Below, piece after piece: positions 47,904-57,992 of a stretch of 64,000 bases of DNA. The translations under genes were made by a program, and so were the position numbers. The stretch comes from Marasmius tenuissimus (lineage: Eukaryota; Basidiomycota; Agaricomycetes; Agaricales; Marasmiaceae): NCBI GenBank assembly GCA_029532415.1, contig JAQOTA010000052.1:3658001-3722000 (forward strand), read 5' to 3'. The notes beneath the pieces were generated by a model. The model worked only from the letters and a program-made list of their open reading frames with translations. It searched no databases and was not told the origin of the DNA. Each line of letters opens with the position of its first letter. Within the stretch, counting starts at the first letter, position 1.

Positions 47904-49550
47904 TTTTTAAGCTGTGCAATCTGGTTTTCGGATTATGTTGAAGCTACGCCTGATTCATTCGACCGGAGTGCTCCGTATCTCGCTCGAATGTCCTTTATGG
48001 AAGTCATAAGTGGACTTTATCGAAGGTTTATCCACGATGCTTCATTATCTCACGTTGGAGAGAAGCTCAAGGATGTACGATACTCTGCCAGTGGTGGAGT
48101 TAAAGGCGTGTTTAGCGCCATGGTTCGTTATGCGAAATGTATGCCGAGCCCTCCAGACCCTTATACCTTCAAGCAGCAACTGCTTTTGAAACTTCCTGAA
48201 TCCATGTCAGACGACATGACTTCAATTCATGGTGTATCCGCTGAAGCGTCCACCGTGGATGCGATTATGCAGGCAGCTCTGACTTGTGAGCGGAGCTTTA
48301 ACGCCAAAAAATACTTGTCACGGCTAAAGGAGGAAAATAAGCGCGCACGTCGTCGCCGTTCTCGCTCAAAGTCCCGCGACAAGAAGAAGAAGGAGAAAGG
48401 ACGTTCTCCTTCTCCCAAAAGGCTTCAGAAAGTTGAAGGCCATAGATATCAGGTAGACGCCTATCGAAAAGACAGGAATGACCGCTACCCACCGAGGAAT
48501 GAACAACGATATCCACCCAAGAACGGAAATCGCTACCCTCCTCGGGATAATCATTATCCCAATAGGGAAAATGATCGTAATGCTACGGGGTCCAAGCCCA
48601 ATGACATGCCGCAGAGTAATCCCAAGCCATCCAACCAGTATTATCGGAAGGTGGATGCCAATGGGAAGCCTGGCGGACGCCTCTACCATATGGTTGAGGT
48701 ATCAGATGAAGAATCTGATTCAAAGAGTAACACTTCAGAGCCAGCTGACGAGGCCCTCGCCGCTATGGGTTCCAACGCAGGGTCTGACAACGATTCCGAT
48801 GATGAATCTGATCCTTGGGGTGGTTCACAGTATTCAAGTGGACCCGAGGAACATCTTGGATTCATGAGAGACGAAAGTTATGAAAGGTTCAACTTCATGA
48901 CTGAAGTGGTAGAATTGGATGATTCTGATTCTGATGATGGACTCACCGTAGATTACGATGAGTGTGAACAATTGGAGTTCACTGAATACCTTCGAACCAT
49001 GAAGGTATCAAAGGATGGGATTGAACCCACCTTGAAACCTACCAAGATTCGCATTCCCCACATGGGAAAGCGACCTAAACGTACCATTGAACAAAACAGA
49101 TGCCTGGCGGCGTTTGTAGAAATTAATGGTTTGAGGGCCTTTGTTCTGTTTGACAGTGGCAGTACGGCTGACGCTGTCAGCCCAGACTTTGCTAAATTAG
49201 CAAAGTTAAAAGTGTTTCAACTGGAAAATCCAGTAACCCTACAATTAGGTACCAAGGGTAGCCGTTCAAAAATCAATCACGGCTGCTACTCACCTTACAA
49301 GTTGGGGTCCGCGGAATCGAAGTCTTACTTCGATATCGCTAATGTGGACCGCTATGATGTGGTTGTAGGTACTGTGTTCATGAGAAAACATAGTGTCTCA
49401 TTACATTTCGAAGATGATAGTATTCGGGTTAAAGGCTCACCTATACCCTCTCTTTCTGAAGGGGAGGAATTGAGGGAGCTTGCTCGTCGAAATGCGAAAA
49501 GAGTGTCGACCAAGTATGAAATTCCAGACGGCAGAGAACTTGATGTTTGA
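47904..49550 (+). CDS. Chromovirus gag-protease, N-terminus missing
   Basis: The frame is open from the LTR junction (FLSCAIWFSDYVEATPDSF) through the first ATG at 47988, so the real gag start was lost with the 5' region. Parts: gag capsid-like MEVISGLYRRFIHDASLS and TFKQQLLLKLPESMSD, a very basic run RARRRRSRSKSRDKKKKEK (48340-48400) in place of a CCHC knuckle, a Tyr/Pro/Asn-rich run, acidic Ser/Asp stretches, and a retropepsin core FVLFDSGSTADAVSP (49141-49185) with VVVGTVFMRKHSVSLHF. It ends at TGA 49548-49550; a second in-frame TGA follows at 49566-49568. Pol lies in the same frame. Confidence 0.88.
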   Translation, partial: FLSCAIWFSDYVEATPDSFDRSAPYLARMSFMEVISGLYRRFIHDASLSHVGEKLKDVRYSASGGVKGVFSAMVRYAKCMPSPPDPYTFKQQLLLKLPESMSDDMTSIHGVSAEASTVDAIMQAALTCERSFNAKKYLSRLKEENKRARRRRSRSKSRDKKKKEKGRSPSPKRLQKVEGHRYQVDAYRKDRNDRYPPRNEQRYPPKNGNRYPPRDNHYPNRENDRNATGSKPNDMPQSNPKPSNQYYRKVDANGKPGGRLYHMVEVSDEESDSKSNTSEPADEALAAMGSNAGSDNDSDDESDPWGGSQYSSGPEEHLGFMRDESYERFNFMTEVVELDDSDSDDGLTVDYDECEQLEFTEYLRTMKVSKDGIEPTLKPTKIRIPHMGKRPKRTIEQNRCLAAFVEINGLRAFVLFDSGSTADAVSPDFAKLAKLKVFQLENPVTLQLGTKGSRSKINHGCYSPYKLGSAESKSYFDIANVDRYDVVVGTVFMRKHSVSLHFEDDSIRVKGSPIPSLSEGEELRELARRNAKRVSTKYEIPDGRELDV

Positions 49551-49568
49551 AAACGCCCGGGATCGAAA

Positions 49569-52500
49569 TGACTATATGATAGTCATCAGTCTAACGTGGT
49601 CGAACCACCGTGGACTCGATACGCTACCACCATAGCGGAGGTAGCTGAAGATGAAGATAAAACAAAAAATAAGCTGAATCGGCACTTACCTGTACTGATG
49701 GGGCCCGACGACTCCATTACAGTGGAAGATATGATTGCTCTAATGAAGCATGTCAGTGAACGAAACTATGATAGTGAAAGCCTCAATGGAGACTTACATG
49801 AGATTGAAGAACTCGTTAGAGAATTCAACACCCAAAATGGGATCCCAATAGCGGTACCTGAAAAGGCCAGCGCTAAACCTCCCGTTTTGGAATCATTCCG
49901 CGCTAGTGTGGATCTATTTCAAACTCGGATAGATTCCGCTGAAGTTTTCAGTGGTAAGAAATACACTGAGGAAGACATACCTTGTTTGAAAAAACAGTGG
50001 TTAGATGCCTGTAAAGACATCATGAGTGGTGTGCCTGAACAGCTACCACCGTACCGGGAAGTAAATCACACTATCCCGTTGATTGATCCCGATAAGAAAT
50101 ACAGGACATATACCCCTCGCTGTCCTGATTCTGTTCGGGAAGTTCTCACCGAAAAAATAGCACGTTATACGCGTGCTGGATGGTGGGAACCACGAGCTGT
50201 AAGCTCAGCATCTCCTATGCTTTGTATAGCTAAGAAGGACGGAGGTCTACGTACCACTGTTGATTGCCGGGAAAGGAATGCAAACACCATTCGTGATGTT
50301 ACTCCTCTCCCGGATCAGGATCGCGTTAGGATGCAGACTGCTAGCGCAAAATTTAGATCCAAGATTGATTTATCTGATGCTTACGAGCAAGTGAGGATAG
50401 TCGCCGAAGATGTCGTTAAAACGGCGTTCTCCACAGTAAATGGAACCTTTGTTAGTCATGTCATGCAACAAGGGGATACCAACGCACCTTCGACCTTTCA
50501 AAGGTTGATGAATACGATATTCCGAGATTATATCGGGATCTTTATGCATGTGTACTTGGATGACATATTTGTATTCAGTAACACGATAGAAGAACACGAG
50601 AAGTACCTTGGTCTCGTATTCGATAAGTTGTGTGAGCAGAAGCTCTACCTGAAATCCAGTAAGGTGGAACTTTACGCTGCAGTCATGGACTGCCTAGGTC
50701 ATGTCATAGACGACCTGGGTTTACATGCTGATAGCGATAAACTTAGTAAGATTCGCGAGTGGAGAATCCCTCGGGACTACAATGACATTCAGAAGTTTCT
50801 AGGAATAGTGAACTACATTGCTCCCTACCTTCCGGATATCTCGTCGTATACTACTCCGTTATCGGATATGTCGAGTAATGGTCAGCCCTTCTTTTGGCGA
50901 CCAATTCACGATGTGTGTTTTCAGCACATCAAGGACCTATGCTGTAAGACGCCGGTGTTAAAACCAATAGATCCTAAGAATCCAGACCCAATCTGGGTAA
51001 TATGTGACGCTTCTGTGTCCGGAATCGGAGCAATGTATGGCCAAGGACCTACCTGGCAGACGTGTCGCCCTGCTGGCTTCATGTCGAAGAAATTCACTCA
51101 TGCCCAACGGAACTATCGAGTCTTTGAACTCGAGACGTTGGCCATACTCGAAGCCCTTCTGAAATGGGAGGATAAGCTCATTGGTTACAAAGTTCACGTT
51201 GTTACTGATCACCAAGCTTTGGAGTTCTTCCACACCCAGAAAAAATTATCAGGCCGTCAGATGCGCTGGATGGAATACCTAGCGCGATTTGACCTGACTA
51301 TTACCTACATTAAGGGTATCACAAACCGCGTTGCAGATATTCTGTCTCGATATTACGAGTCGGACACTGAGGATGAGGTCCAGAAACCTCATCACTACGT
51401 CAATGCAGATATCCGTATTGATAAATTAGCTGAAGACTTACCTTCTGATCGCCAGAAGGAAATATTCAGCTTAGTCGAGCAAATTCTTGCACGACGAGAA
51501 GCTAAAGATAACCGGGAGCCTCGAGAAATTGAAGCTGAGGAGCTCGAACTTGCTCGTGAACCCTCGGAATGGGACTCTGATCCTAGTCCAGAGTTTAACC
51601 CAACAGTCTATGACTCTCTAGTCAACGGACCTAGCCTCACGACTCACTTTGAGTCGGATAAGGAGTTTATATCAGATCTCCAGAGCAGTACATCTGAAGA
51701 CCCACTCCTGAAACGTGTTCTTGAGAAACCGGATGACCATCCCGATTTCGAGATCGAGAATGAACTCGTGTGGACTAAGAACCACGCTGGTAAACGTGTA
51801 CTATGCGTACCTAAGTCCAAAAAGGGTGTCAGATCTTTACGGGGACTGATTTTAGATACAGCTCACCGAGTTGTAGGTCATTACGGCCCACAACGAACGG
51901 CAACATATATCCGCCACAGTTATTGGTGGCCTGGATTGTTTGCAATGACTGACAAGTTCTGTCGATCTTGTCAACCTTGTATCCAGTCCAAGACGATTCC
52001 CCGAGCTCCCGCAGGGAAATTACATCCTTTACCTATTCCCAATCGTCCTTGGGAATCTATATCTATGGATTTTATTGGTCCATTCCCAGAAGTCAAGGGA
52101 ATGAACTACGTGTGGGTGATAGTCTGTCGGCTCACCTCACAAGTCCATTTGTTGCCTTGTCATACCAGCAACACAGCTACGGATCTTTCATTGTTATACA
52201 TGAAGGATATAGTGAAATTGCATGGCTTACCGAGATCGATAGTATCAGACAGAGACCCGAAATTTACCTCTGTCTGGTGGAAAGAGATTCATCGCCTCCT
52301 AGGCTCGAAACTCTTAATGTCCACCTCTTTCCACCCGCAGACTGATGGAAAGACGGAACGTGCAAATAGAAATATTGCGCAAGTACTACGTGCAACAGTC
52401 AGACCCGACCAACGAGATTGGCTGGTCAAGTTACCGTACACGGAGTTCGCAATCAATTCAAGTGTTAGCGAAACTACGGGCTTCGCACCTTTTGAGTTGA

Positions 52501-53192
52501 ACTACGGGTACATCCCGTCTATGCTGTTTGAACCCGAAAATATGAAGAACATACCTCCGGGTGTCCGTGCTTTTGGGATCCAAGCAATGCAGAATTTATT
52601 AGACGCACATGATGCAATCATCGCTGCGCGTGTGTTCCAAACTCACAATGCGAATAACCGCAGGAGCTCGGAACCTGATATAAAAGTTGGGTCAAAAGTC
52701 TACCTCTCGACTAAGAACTTGAATCTACCTAAGGGAAGAGCCACAAAACTCTTACCTAAATATGTGGGTCCATACACCGTGCTTGACGCCAAGCCCGAGG
52801 TATCCGTGTATACTTTGGACCTACCGGAAGAATTAATAAATCGGGGAATACATGATGTATTCCACGTTAGTTTACTGAAACCTTTCCATGAAACAGACCC
52901 ACTTCTGTTTCCTGACAGGTCGAAAACGGATCCTTACGATTACGGGGCCCCTCCTGAATCGGAAGAATTCGTTGACTCTATTCAAGATCATAAGTTTGTG
53001 AAGGGTAAACCCCAGTTTCACACTTACTGGACCTTGGGTGACATAACTTGGGAACCATATTCCACTGTTAGCAGGCTGAAAGCCCTTGACGATTATTATA
53101 CGTTGATGGGCGTATCCCGATGGCAAGACTTGCCTCGTGGGAAACAAAAAAAGGGGATAGTGGCGAGTTTAACCGGCCATACCCCTGTTTAG
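49569..53192 (+). CDS. Chromovirus pol: RT, RNase H, integrase, chromodomain
   Basis: Open from 49569 in the gag frame, separated from it only by the two TGA codons; first in-frame ATG 49698. RT: WWEPRAVSSASPMLCIAKKD, DCRERNANTI, SKIDLSDAYEQV, catalytic YLDDIFVFS intact. RNase H: VICDASVSGIG, FELETLAILEAL, VVTDHQALEFF. Integrase: zinc-binding HRVVGHYGPQRTAT ... CRSCQPC, catalytic SMDFIGPFPE, VSDRDPKFTS and QTDGKTERANRN. C-terminus: YVGPYTVLD, HDVFHVSLLKPF, then a chromodomain-like FVDSIQDHKFVKGKPQFHTY with WTLGDITWEPYSTV. All catalytic residues are present. The chromodomain makes it a chromovirus, which targets marked chromatin. How pol is made past the stops is unclear. Confidence 0.93.
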
Positions 53193-53263
53193 GAAACTAA
53201 GTTTAAATAACTTGTGAGCGAGTAACGCCCACTCACCCCTCCTGCCTTTCACCTCCCATCGAG

Positions 53264-55530
53264 ATGGACTTCGGAAACGACAACCAGCAGCCTGCGGGAA
53301 CTCCCTTTCCAATTAACACTGCATGTGAGTACTGAATTCAATTCGGTTCTTTCATTTTATTAATCCATGAATGGATTTAGTGGGGGAGACCATGCCCCTT
53401 AATTCGAATTCAAACTCGAATGCATTCAATCTGAATCAACAATTTCTTGGGTTTACGCAAGGAAGCCCTTGGAATCCGACGCAGTTTGCCCAGTTTAACC
53501 CGTCGATGTATCCTCCCCCTTGGATGTACCAGCAGCCACCGGGCATGATGCCGCACTCAGGGATGAATGCGAGATCCACTACAAGTATGGATGTGGATAG
53601 AACGGACCGTTTGGTGCGTTTACTTACTACGTTTTGAAATTCTATTCTTACTATTGAATAGGATCCCGGTGATTGGGTAGCTCATCCCGAGTACCGAATC
53701 GTATCGCATATCCATCGCGATATACACGGTTGTCCTGACTTACTAGGACATCTCGTCACTGCTAAACGAGCTGGTGATGTCAACCTGCTCACTGCCTTGA
53801 AGACCATCGAGGACGACGTATCTCGACCCTTCAAGGAGTCCGCTCAGCGTGCCAAGGTCAAGGTCACCTCCCTCGAGACGAAGATCCTGACCATGACTGC
53901 CGAGCATGAGGAGAAGGTCCAAGCTCTGACCACCTCCTTTACCGACAAGCAGAACACCCTTCAAGAGAAATACAACACTGCTCTTGAAGAGAAGTCGCAG
54001 CTCATCGTCGAAATGGCTGCCTTACGAGAGACAGCAGACAGACTTCGTCGAGAAGCCGCTTCCCCTGTTCGTTCTTCTCACTCGGCCCCATATCGCCGTC
54101 CCGACGATCGTAACCCGATGCGTCGATCTAACGGTCCCGAAGGATCGTATATCTCTCGGTCCACCTCCAGAATTGTCACGATTCCGACTTCTTCTACCCT
54201 ATCTCCGGATTGGGGTAACCTTCGTGTGCCATTCCCCACGCAAGCTGCATCTTGGACGACTCTTGAACACTCAGGATTTCGTCCGGGCCGTGACTTCTCA
54301 CTAGTCACCATTGACTGGGCTGCATTTGACGGTGTGGGTAAATCTTCTGCCCATGTCGACCAGTGCATTGCTACCAACACCTTGCCTACGCCTACGGTGT
54401 TTCCTCATGCAGAATCACTTGGGCTTCAGGCCATTCCTACCTCTCGTGGGGATCTCAAGGCCTTGATAGATCGTTCATCTGTCAAAGGCAATGCAGGAGA
54501 TCTGCTTCATCTCCGCTTTGCTTATACTCTGGCCGAATACATCGACCAAGGAACGGAGTGTACTCCTAATCTCAACCCATTCTACGCTGAAGAAAGGGTT
54601 ATTCTCGACAAAGTCGAGACTCTTCATCCTCTTTGGGCTCAATCGTCCAAACTCCTGGATCATTCTACATTCTGTATCCACGGAGTTCCTACCGAATGGG
54701 CCACCCCTTGTCTCATTCCTCCTGTCGCTACCCCAGACGCTGGACATCGTAATGATTGGTTACAGTGGGGTCTGTATTATTTCGTACACGGCAACTCTCA
54801 CTCCCTCCTCGGACAACTCATGTTCGATTGCGGCATTATCGACATCGAAAGCGTTCGAGCCAGCCGCATACTCTCGGAGACGACACCTCCTCGCTCTGGG
54901 AAATCTCGGGAAGCTTATGACGGGTGGAGATTTAGCTTCATCTCCCTCGTATCCAAGCCACAATTGTACCAGGAGCTGGTGATGAAATATCGCATCGTTA
55001 TCAACCCTGCTATTCGACTTACTCGTCCCTCGGGGAATCCTCCGTACGACCTTGAAACCGTGGCTCGGCATTTTGCTGCTTGCAGTATATCCATCCCTGC
55101 TGTTAACTCCATGGTTCGATTTGGATGGCAATTCATTATCGACCAACAGCACTTATCGACGAACTCAGCGCCGTTCAAGTCGCAGTACGCCGGTCTCTTG
55201 AACGAAGCACGCTTTCGTGCTTTGTTCTATCCAATCTCCCCACCAGGAGATAATGCCTTCCAGTCCGTTCCGGAAGACTGGCCTCCCGCCGAGGGAATAA
55301 TCGAGTTTCGACGACGTCGAGCACAACTCAGTTTACTCCGCGAATCTAAAGTCGTATCATCCGACTACAAACTCCCCAAGAAAGTGAAATTTCCTGAAGG
55401 GTTTGATGATCTCGGCTTCGATGCTCTAACAATGAGCGCCACTAGTGATCCTTCGCTACAGACGAGCGGCAACATCACTCCAGTGGTATCTCAGGACTCA
55501 GAGATGCAGAGCACCGATTCGGGAAACTGA
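53264..55530 (+). CDS. Spliced accessory gene of the chromovirus
   Basis: ATG 53264, 71 bases after pol ends. Exons 53264-53324, 53381-53613, 53662-55530 join in phase to about 720 residues. Intron 1 (56 nt) is GTGAGT...TTTAG, intron 2 (48 nt) GTGCGT...AATAG. Without splicing both exons 1 and 2 run into stops. N-terminus: Asn/Pro/Gln-rich (QQFLGFTQGSPWNPTQF, PPPWMYQQPPGMMPH). Then DPGDWVAHPEYRIVSHIHRD, a coiled coil (KVTSLETKILTMTAEHEEKV ... LRETADRLRRE), a basic Ser/Arg linker, and a large C-terminal domain with WLQWGLYYFVHGNSHSLLGQ, YDGWRFSFISLVSKPQLYQE, MVRFGWQFIIDQQHLS, FRALFYPISPPGDNAF. I do not recognise this domain; no membrane segment, so not a typical env. The position between pol and the 3' LTR, upstream of the purine tract, shows it belongs to the element. 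Confidence 0.85.
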
Positions 55531-55575
55531 GCATTCGGTGCATCCGTTCTATTCTCATATCCCTGCTAGGATCTT

Positions 55576-55586
55576 GTGGGGGAGAG
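55576..55586 (+). promoter_or_regulatory. Polypurine tract of the chromovirus
   Basis: GTGGGGGAGAG immediately precedes the 3' LTR start TGTAACGG. It is the expected plus-strand primer and is intact. Confidence 0.85.
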
Positions 55587-55811
55587 TGTAACGGATATAT
55601 ATTATTTTCCTATAATATTATTACTTTCTCATACTTTCTCACGATACTCAGGTATATAAGTGTGGCTAAAGCTAAGTAGTTATCTATCTTTTACTTTCAC
55701 TACGCCCATCTACACTCTCCGAGTACGTATCTACCCTGTGGTCTAAATTAAACCCTGGTCTAGCTTATTGTGCCCGCGTGAGTAAGGCGTAACGGTGAGA
55801 GCCCCCTTACA
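55587..55811 (+). repeat. 3' LTR of the chromovirus
   Basis: 225 bp, TGTAACGGATATATATTA to CCCCCTTACA. TATA-like GTATATAAGTG near 55651. Its full sequence explains all three LTR pieces at the 5' end. Confidence 0.95.
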
Positions 55812-56554
55812 GGGGAGATAATGGCGAGCAAATAAAGGGTTAAGATCTATAGGTAGAGTTGATAAGCCCGTTGAAAGTACGCTGTTGGATAGAGGAGGAC
55901 TAGGAATAGATTTTGCCGTGGCCCATGCCAGCGATTTTCTGCTCTCAACCTGGGCCAATAGATGGGTGGATGCGGGGGTATTTAGCGTTCATGAGGACGT
56001 ATAATAAAGGAAATTTTGTGATTGTCAAGGCCCAGACTACAGTGTGCTACCGAAGTCTTCAGGATCGAAATCCTCCGCCGGGGTGCTAGCGTTCGCAGCC
56101 AGGTTTTGTTCTTTGCGCTTTGCATCTCGCGAGCACTGTCTCCGGGGTTTTCTGACGAGATAACATCTGGGTAAAAGAACAGAGTGATTAGGAAAGCACG
56201 CTACTCACCAGACAAGCGCGTGAGCGGCGTGCTCTCTTGTGTATTACACTCAATCGGTATCATTCTACATGCATCACGACTCGTGCAACTAGAAAGGCTG
56301 GAGGAGAGTCCGAATATCTACGGAACGGGAAAAGAGACTTGACGATGGCCTTTGATTTAGGAGGGCGAAATCACGAACCTCTATCGACTGTCCCTGATAT
56401 AGTGCAGAGACAAACATTCTCTCTTAACCAGACCCGAGCAATGGCAGAGTTGTTTGAGAGACCCGACCAGGATTATAAAGTGATAGCGGCAAGCATAGAG
56501 GCAAATTGAACGCCAGCTGAGACTCGAGAGACTTACCTGAACAAAATGGCACTG
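55812..56554. other. No confident gene
   Basis: A plus-strand frame 56237-56509 contains TMAFDLGGRNHEPLSTVPDI and NQTRAMAELFERPDQDY, which look protein-like, but no upstream exon or family was found. The flank does not match 36650 onward, the expected continuation of the duplication. Confidence 0.3.
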
Positions 56555-56879
56555 ATTACAGTCCTTTGAGAGATGGATGGCGCATCCCGCAGGTTGTCGA
56601 TATATCGAAAAATAAATGTTGGGAAAAGGATGGCGACATCGGCGTCTTCGGGAGATGTTACGGCCACTTCTCGGGGGAGGTCAAGGCGCGTTTGAGGGTG
56701 AATTGAGGTGGATACGGAGGTGTTTGACGAGAGTTTGAAGAGGTTCAAGGTGGTGTGGAGGAGGTTTTGGTACGTGTTACCTCCTCCCGCTCCTTCGACC
56801 ACGCCGCCCCCTTCCTGATCATATTTTCCATCTCTCATCCCGACCGGGTGTGCCATCCTCGTCCCAAAGGGCTATAAAA
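56555..56879. mobile_element. MITE family 1, copy 3
   Basis: 325 bp, left end ATTACAGTCCTTTGAGAGA then GATGGCGCA, right end TGTGCCATCC then CCCAAAGGGCTATAA. Clearly the closest relative of copy 1 (11745-12087), sharing most of the interior. Ends are more diverged than in copy 2. Confidence 0.75.
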
Positions 56880-57992
56880 CGAATTGCGCATAATAATAAT
56901 GAAGACGGAAGACTCACCGGACTACCGCTATCTCCTCGTGTCGAGCCTTTCGATTCTCCGTCCGTTTCCAAACTTGTATGTTGCTAACGTGCCAAGCATG
57001 GTATATGTTGAGATAGTCGCTGGCCACTGAATGTGTGTATAATGCAAGCTATACACCAGAATGAAATTGGACACATCGCACACCTGAATGACCACGAATG
57101 GGTTTGTTTCTGAGCAAGACAAAGCACGGAAGATTGATAAAATGTAATGATATGATTGTCAACCATCGTGGTGAGGAGAAAGGAAGGTTTGGTCACGTTC
57201 GTCACGCGCATGCGAACCTCGACTTTCAATCAATTCAAAACAGGTAATTCAAATATGATTCGAACCTCGATCTCACACTGGGCGCAGTTGGTTGAACCCG
57301 TAAGTTTCAAGAACTCGGAGGAAATCGAGAATTTATGCGAAACTCATCTGGGGAGAATTCGACATGGTTTCTGTGGCATATATGCGATGGAGATCCCAGG
57401 GGTGTTTCTATCACGTTTCTGGTGCCGGCATCTCTTTCTTTTGCTCCACCACAATCCCTGAATAAACCTTCAAGCTTCAATTCCTCTCGAGACCCATGCG
57501 ACTCTGCACCCAGTGTCAACAGAGCAATCTCATAGCCTCAAGGTCGTATGACTCATATCCAAAGAACGGAACAGCTGTATCGTTATCATTCGTAAGTTTA
57601 CACCCTCCGAGATGTTTTATGTTGCTAAGCATGTTCTTATTTGAATAATTCCAGGAGCGGGTTCAGCTCTCATCACGTTCAGATGCTGTAGGGACTAATA
57701 TCAATCCCTCCAGAGCACTACTTTTCTCAATGATATCGTGATACTATTCTACAGTAGTTCGATTTTCGACAGGTTGTACCATATGCTGTACGGGACAGAA
57801 CGAAGATCTCAAAATCCTCATACCTGCTCACGCCTTATATAGCGGCGAGCTTCGTTCGAAACAGTCAACTAGGCCCCATCCATCCAAGGCATTCAATCCG
57901 AATATCCTGACCAGACGTACCAGGACATCCTGGCTTGACCCGGTCATAATCTCTCCCTGATCTACTTCCACCTCGCTACTTGACTTTCTCAA
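56880..57992. other. No gene seen
   Basis: Only short frames. The stretch 57160-57215 (CAACCATCGTGGTGAGGAG, GTCACGTTCGTCACG) resembles 30095-30150 and 43935-43985, so it may be a small dispersed repeat. Confidence 0.35.

Larger units (their letters stand above)
47405..55811 (+). mobile_element. Ty3/gypsy chromovirus with rearranged 5' end
   Basis: The element has gag-protease (47904-49550), pol with chromodomain (49569-53192), a spliced accessory gene (53264-55530), a purine tract and a 225-bp 3' LTR (55587-55811). The 5' end is not a normal LTR plus primer site. It consists of 50 bp of LTR start, 14 bp of filler, 126 bp copied from the accessory gene, an inverted LTR, a forward LTR tail, then gag lacking its start. 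No target duplication is seen: ACACT before 47405, GGGGA after 55811. The LTR pieces are identical by eye, so the rearrangement is young. Confidence 0.9.

Noticed and set aside
48366..48689. Hydrophobic minus-strand frame in the chromovirus gag region
   Set aside because: Antisense of a Tyr/Pro/Asn-rich low-complexity part of a well-supported gag frame.
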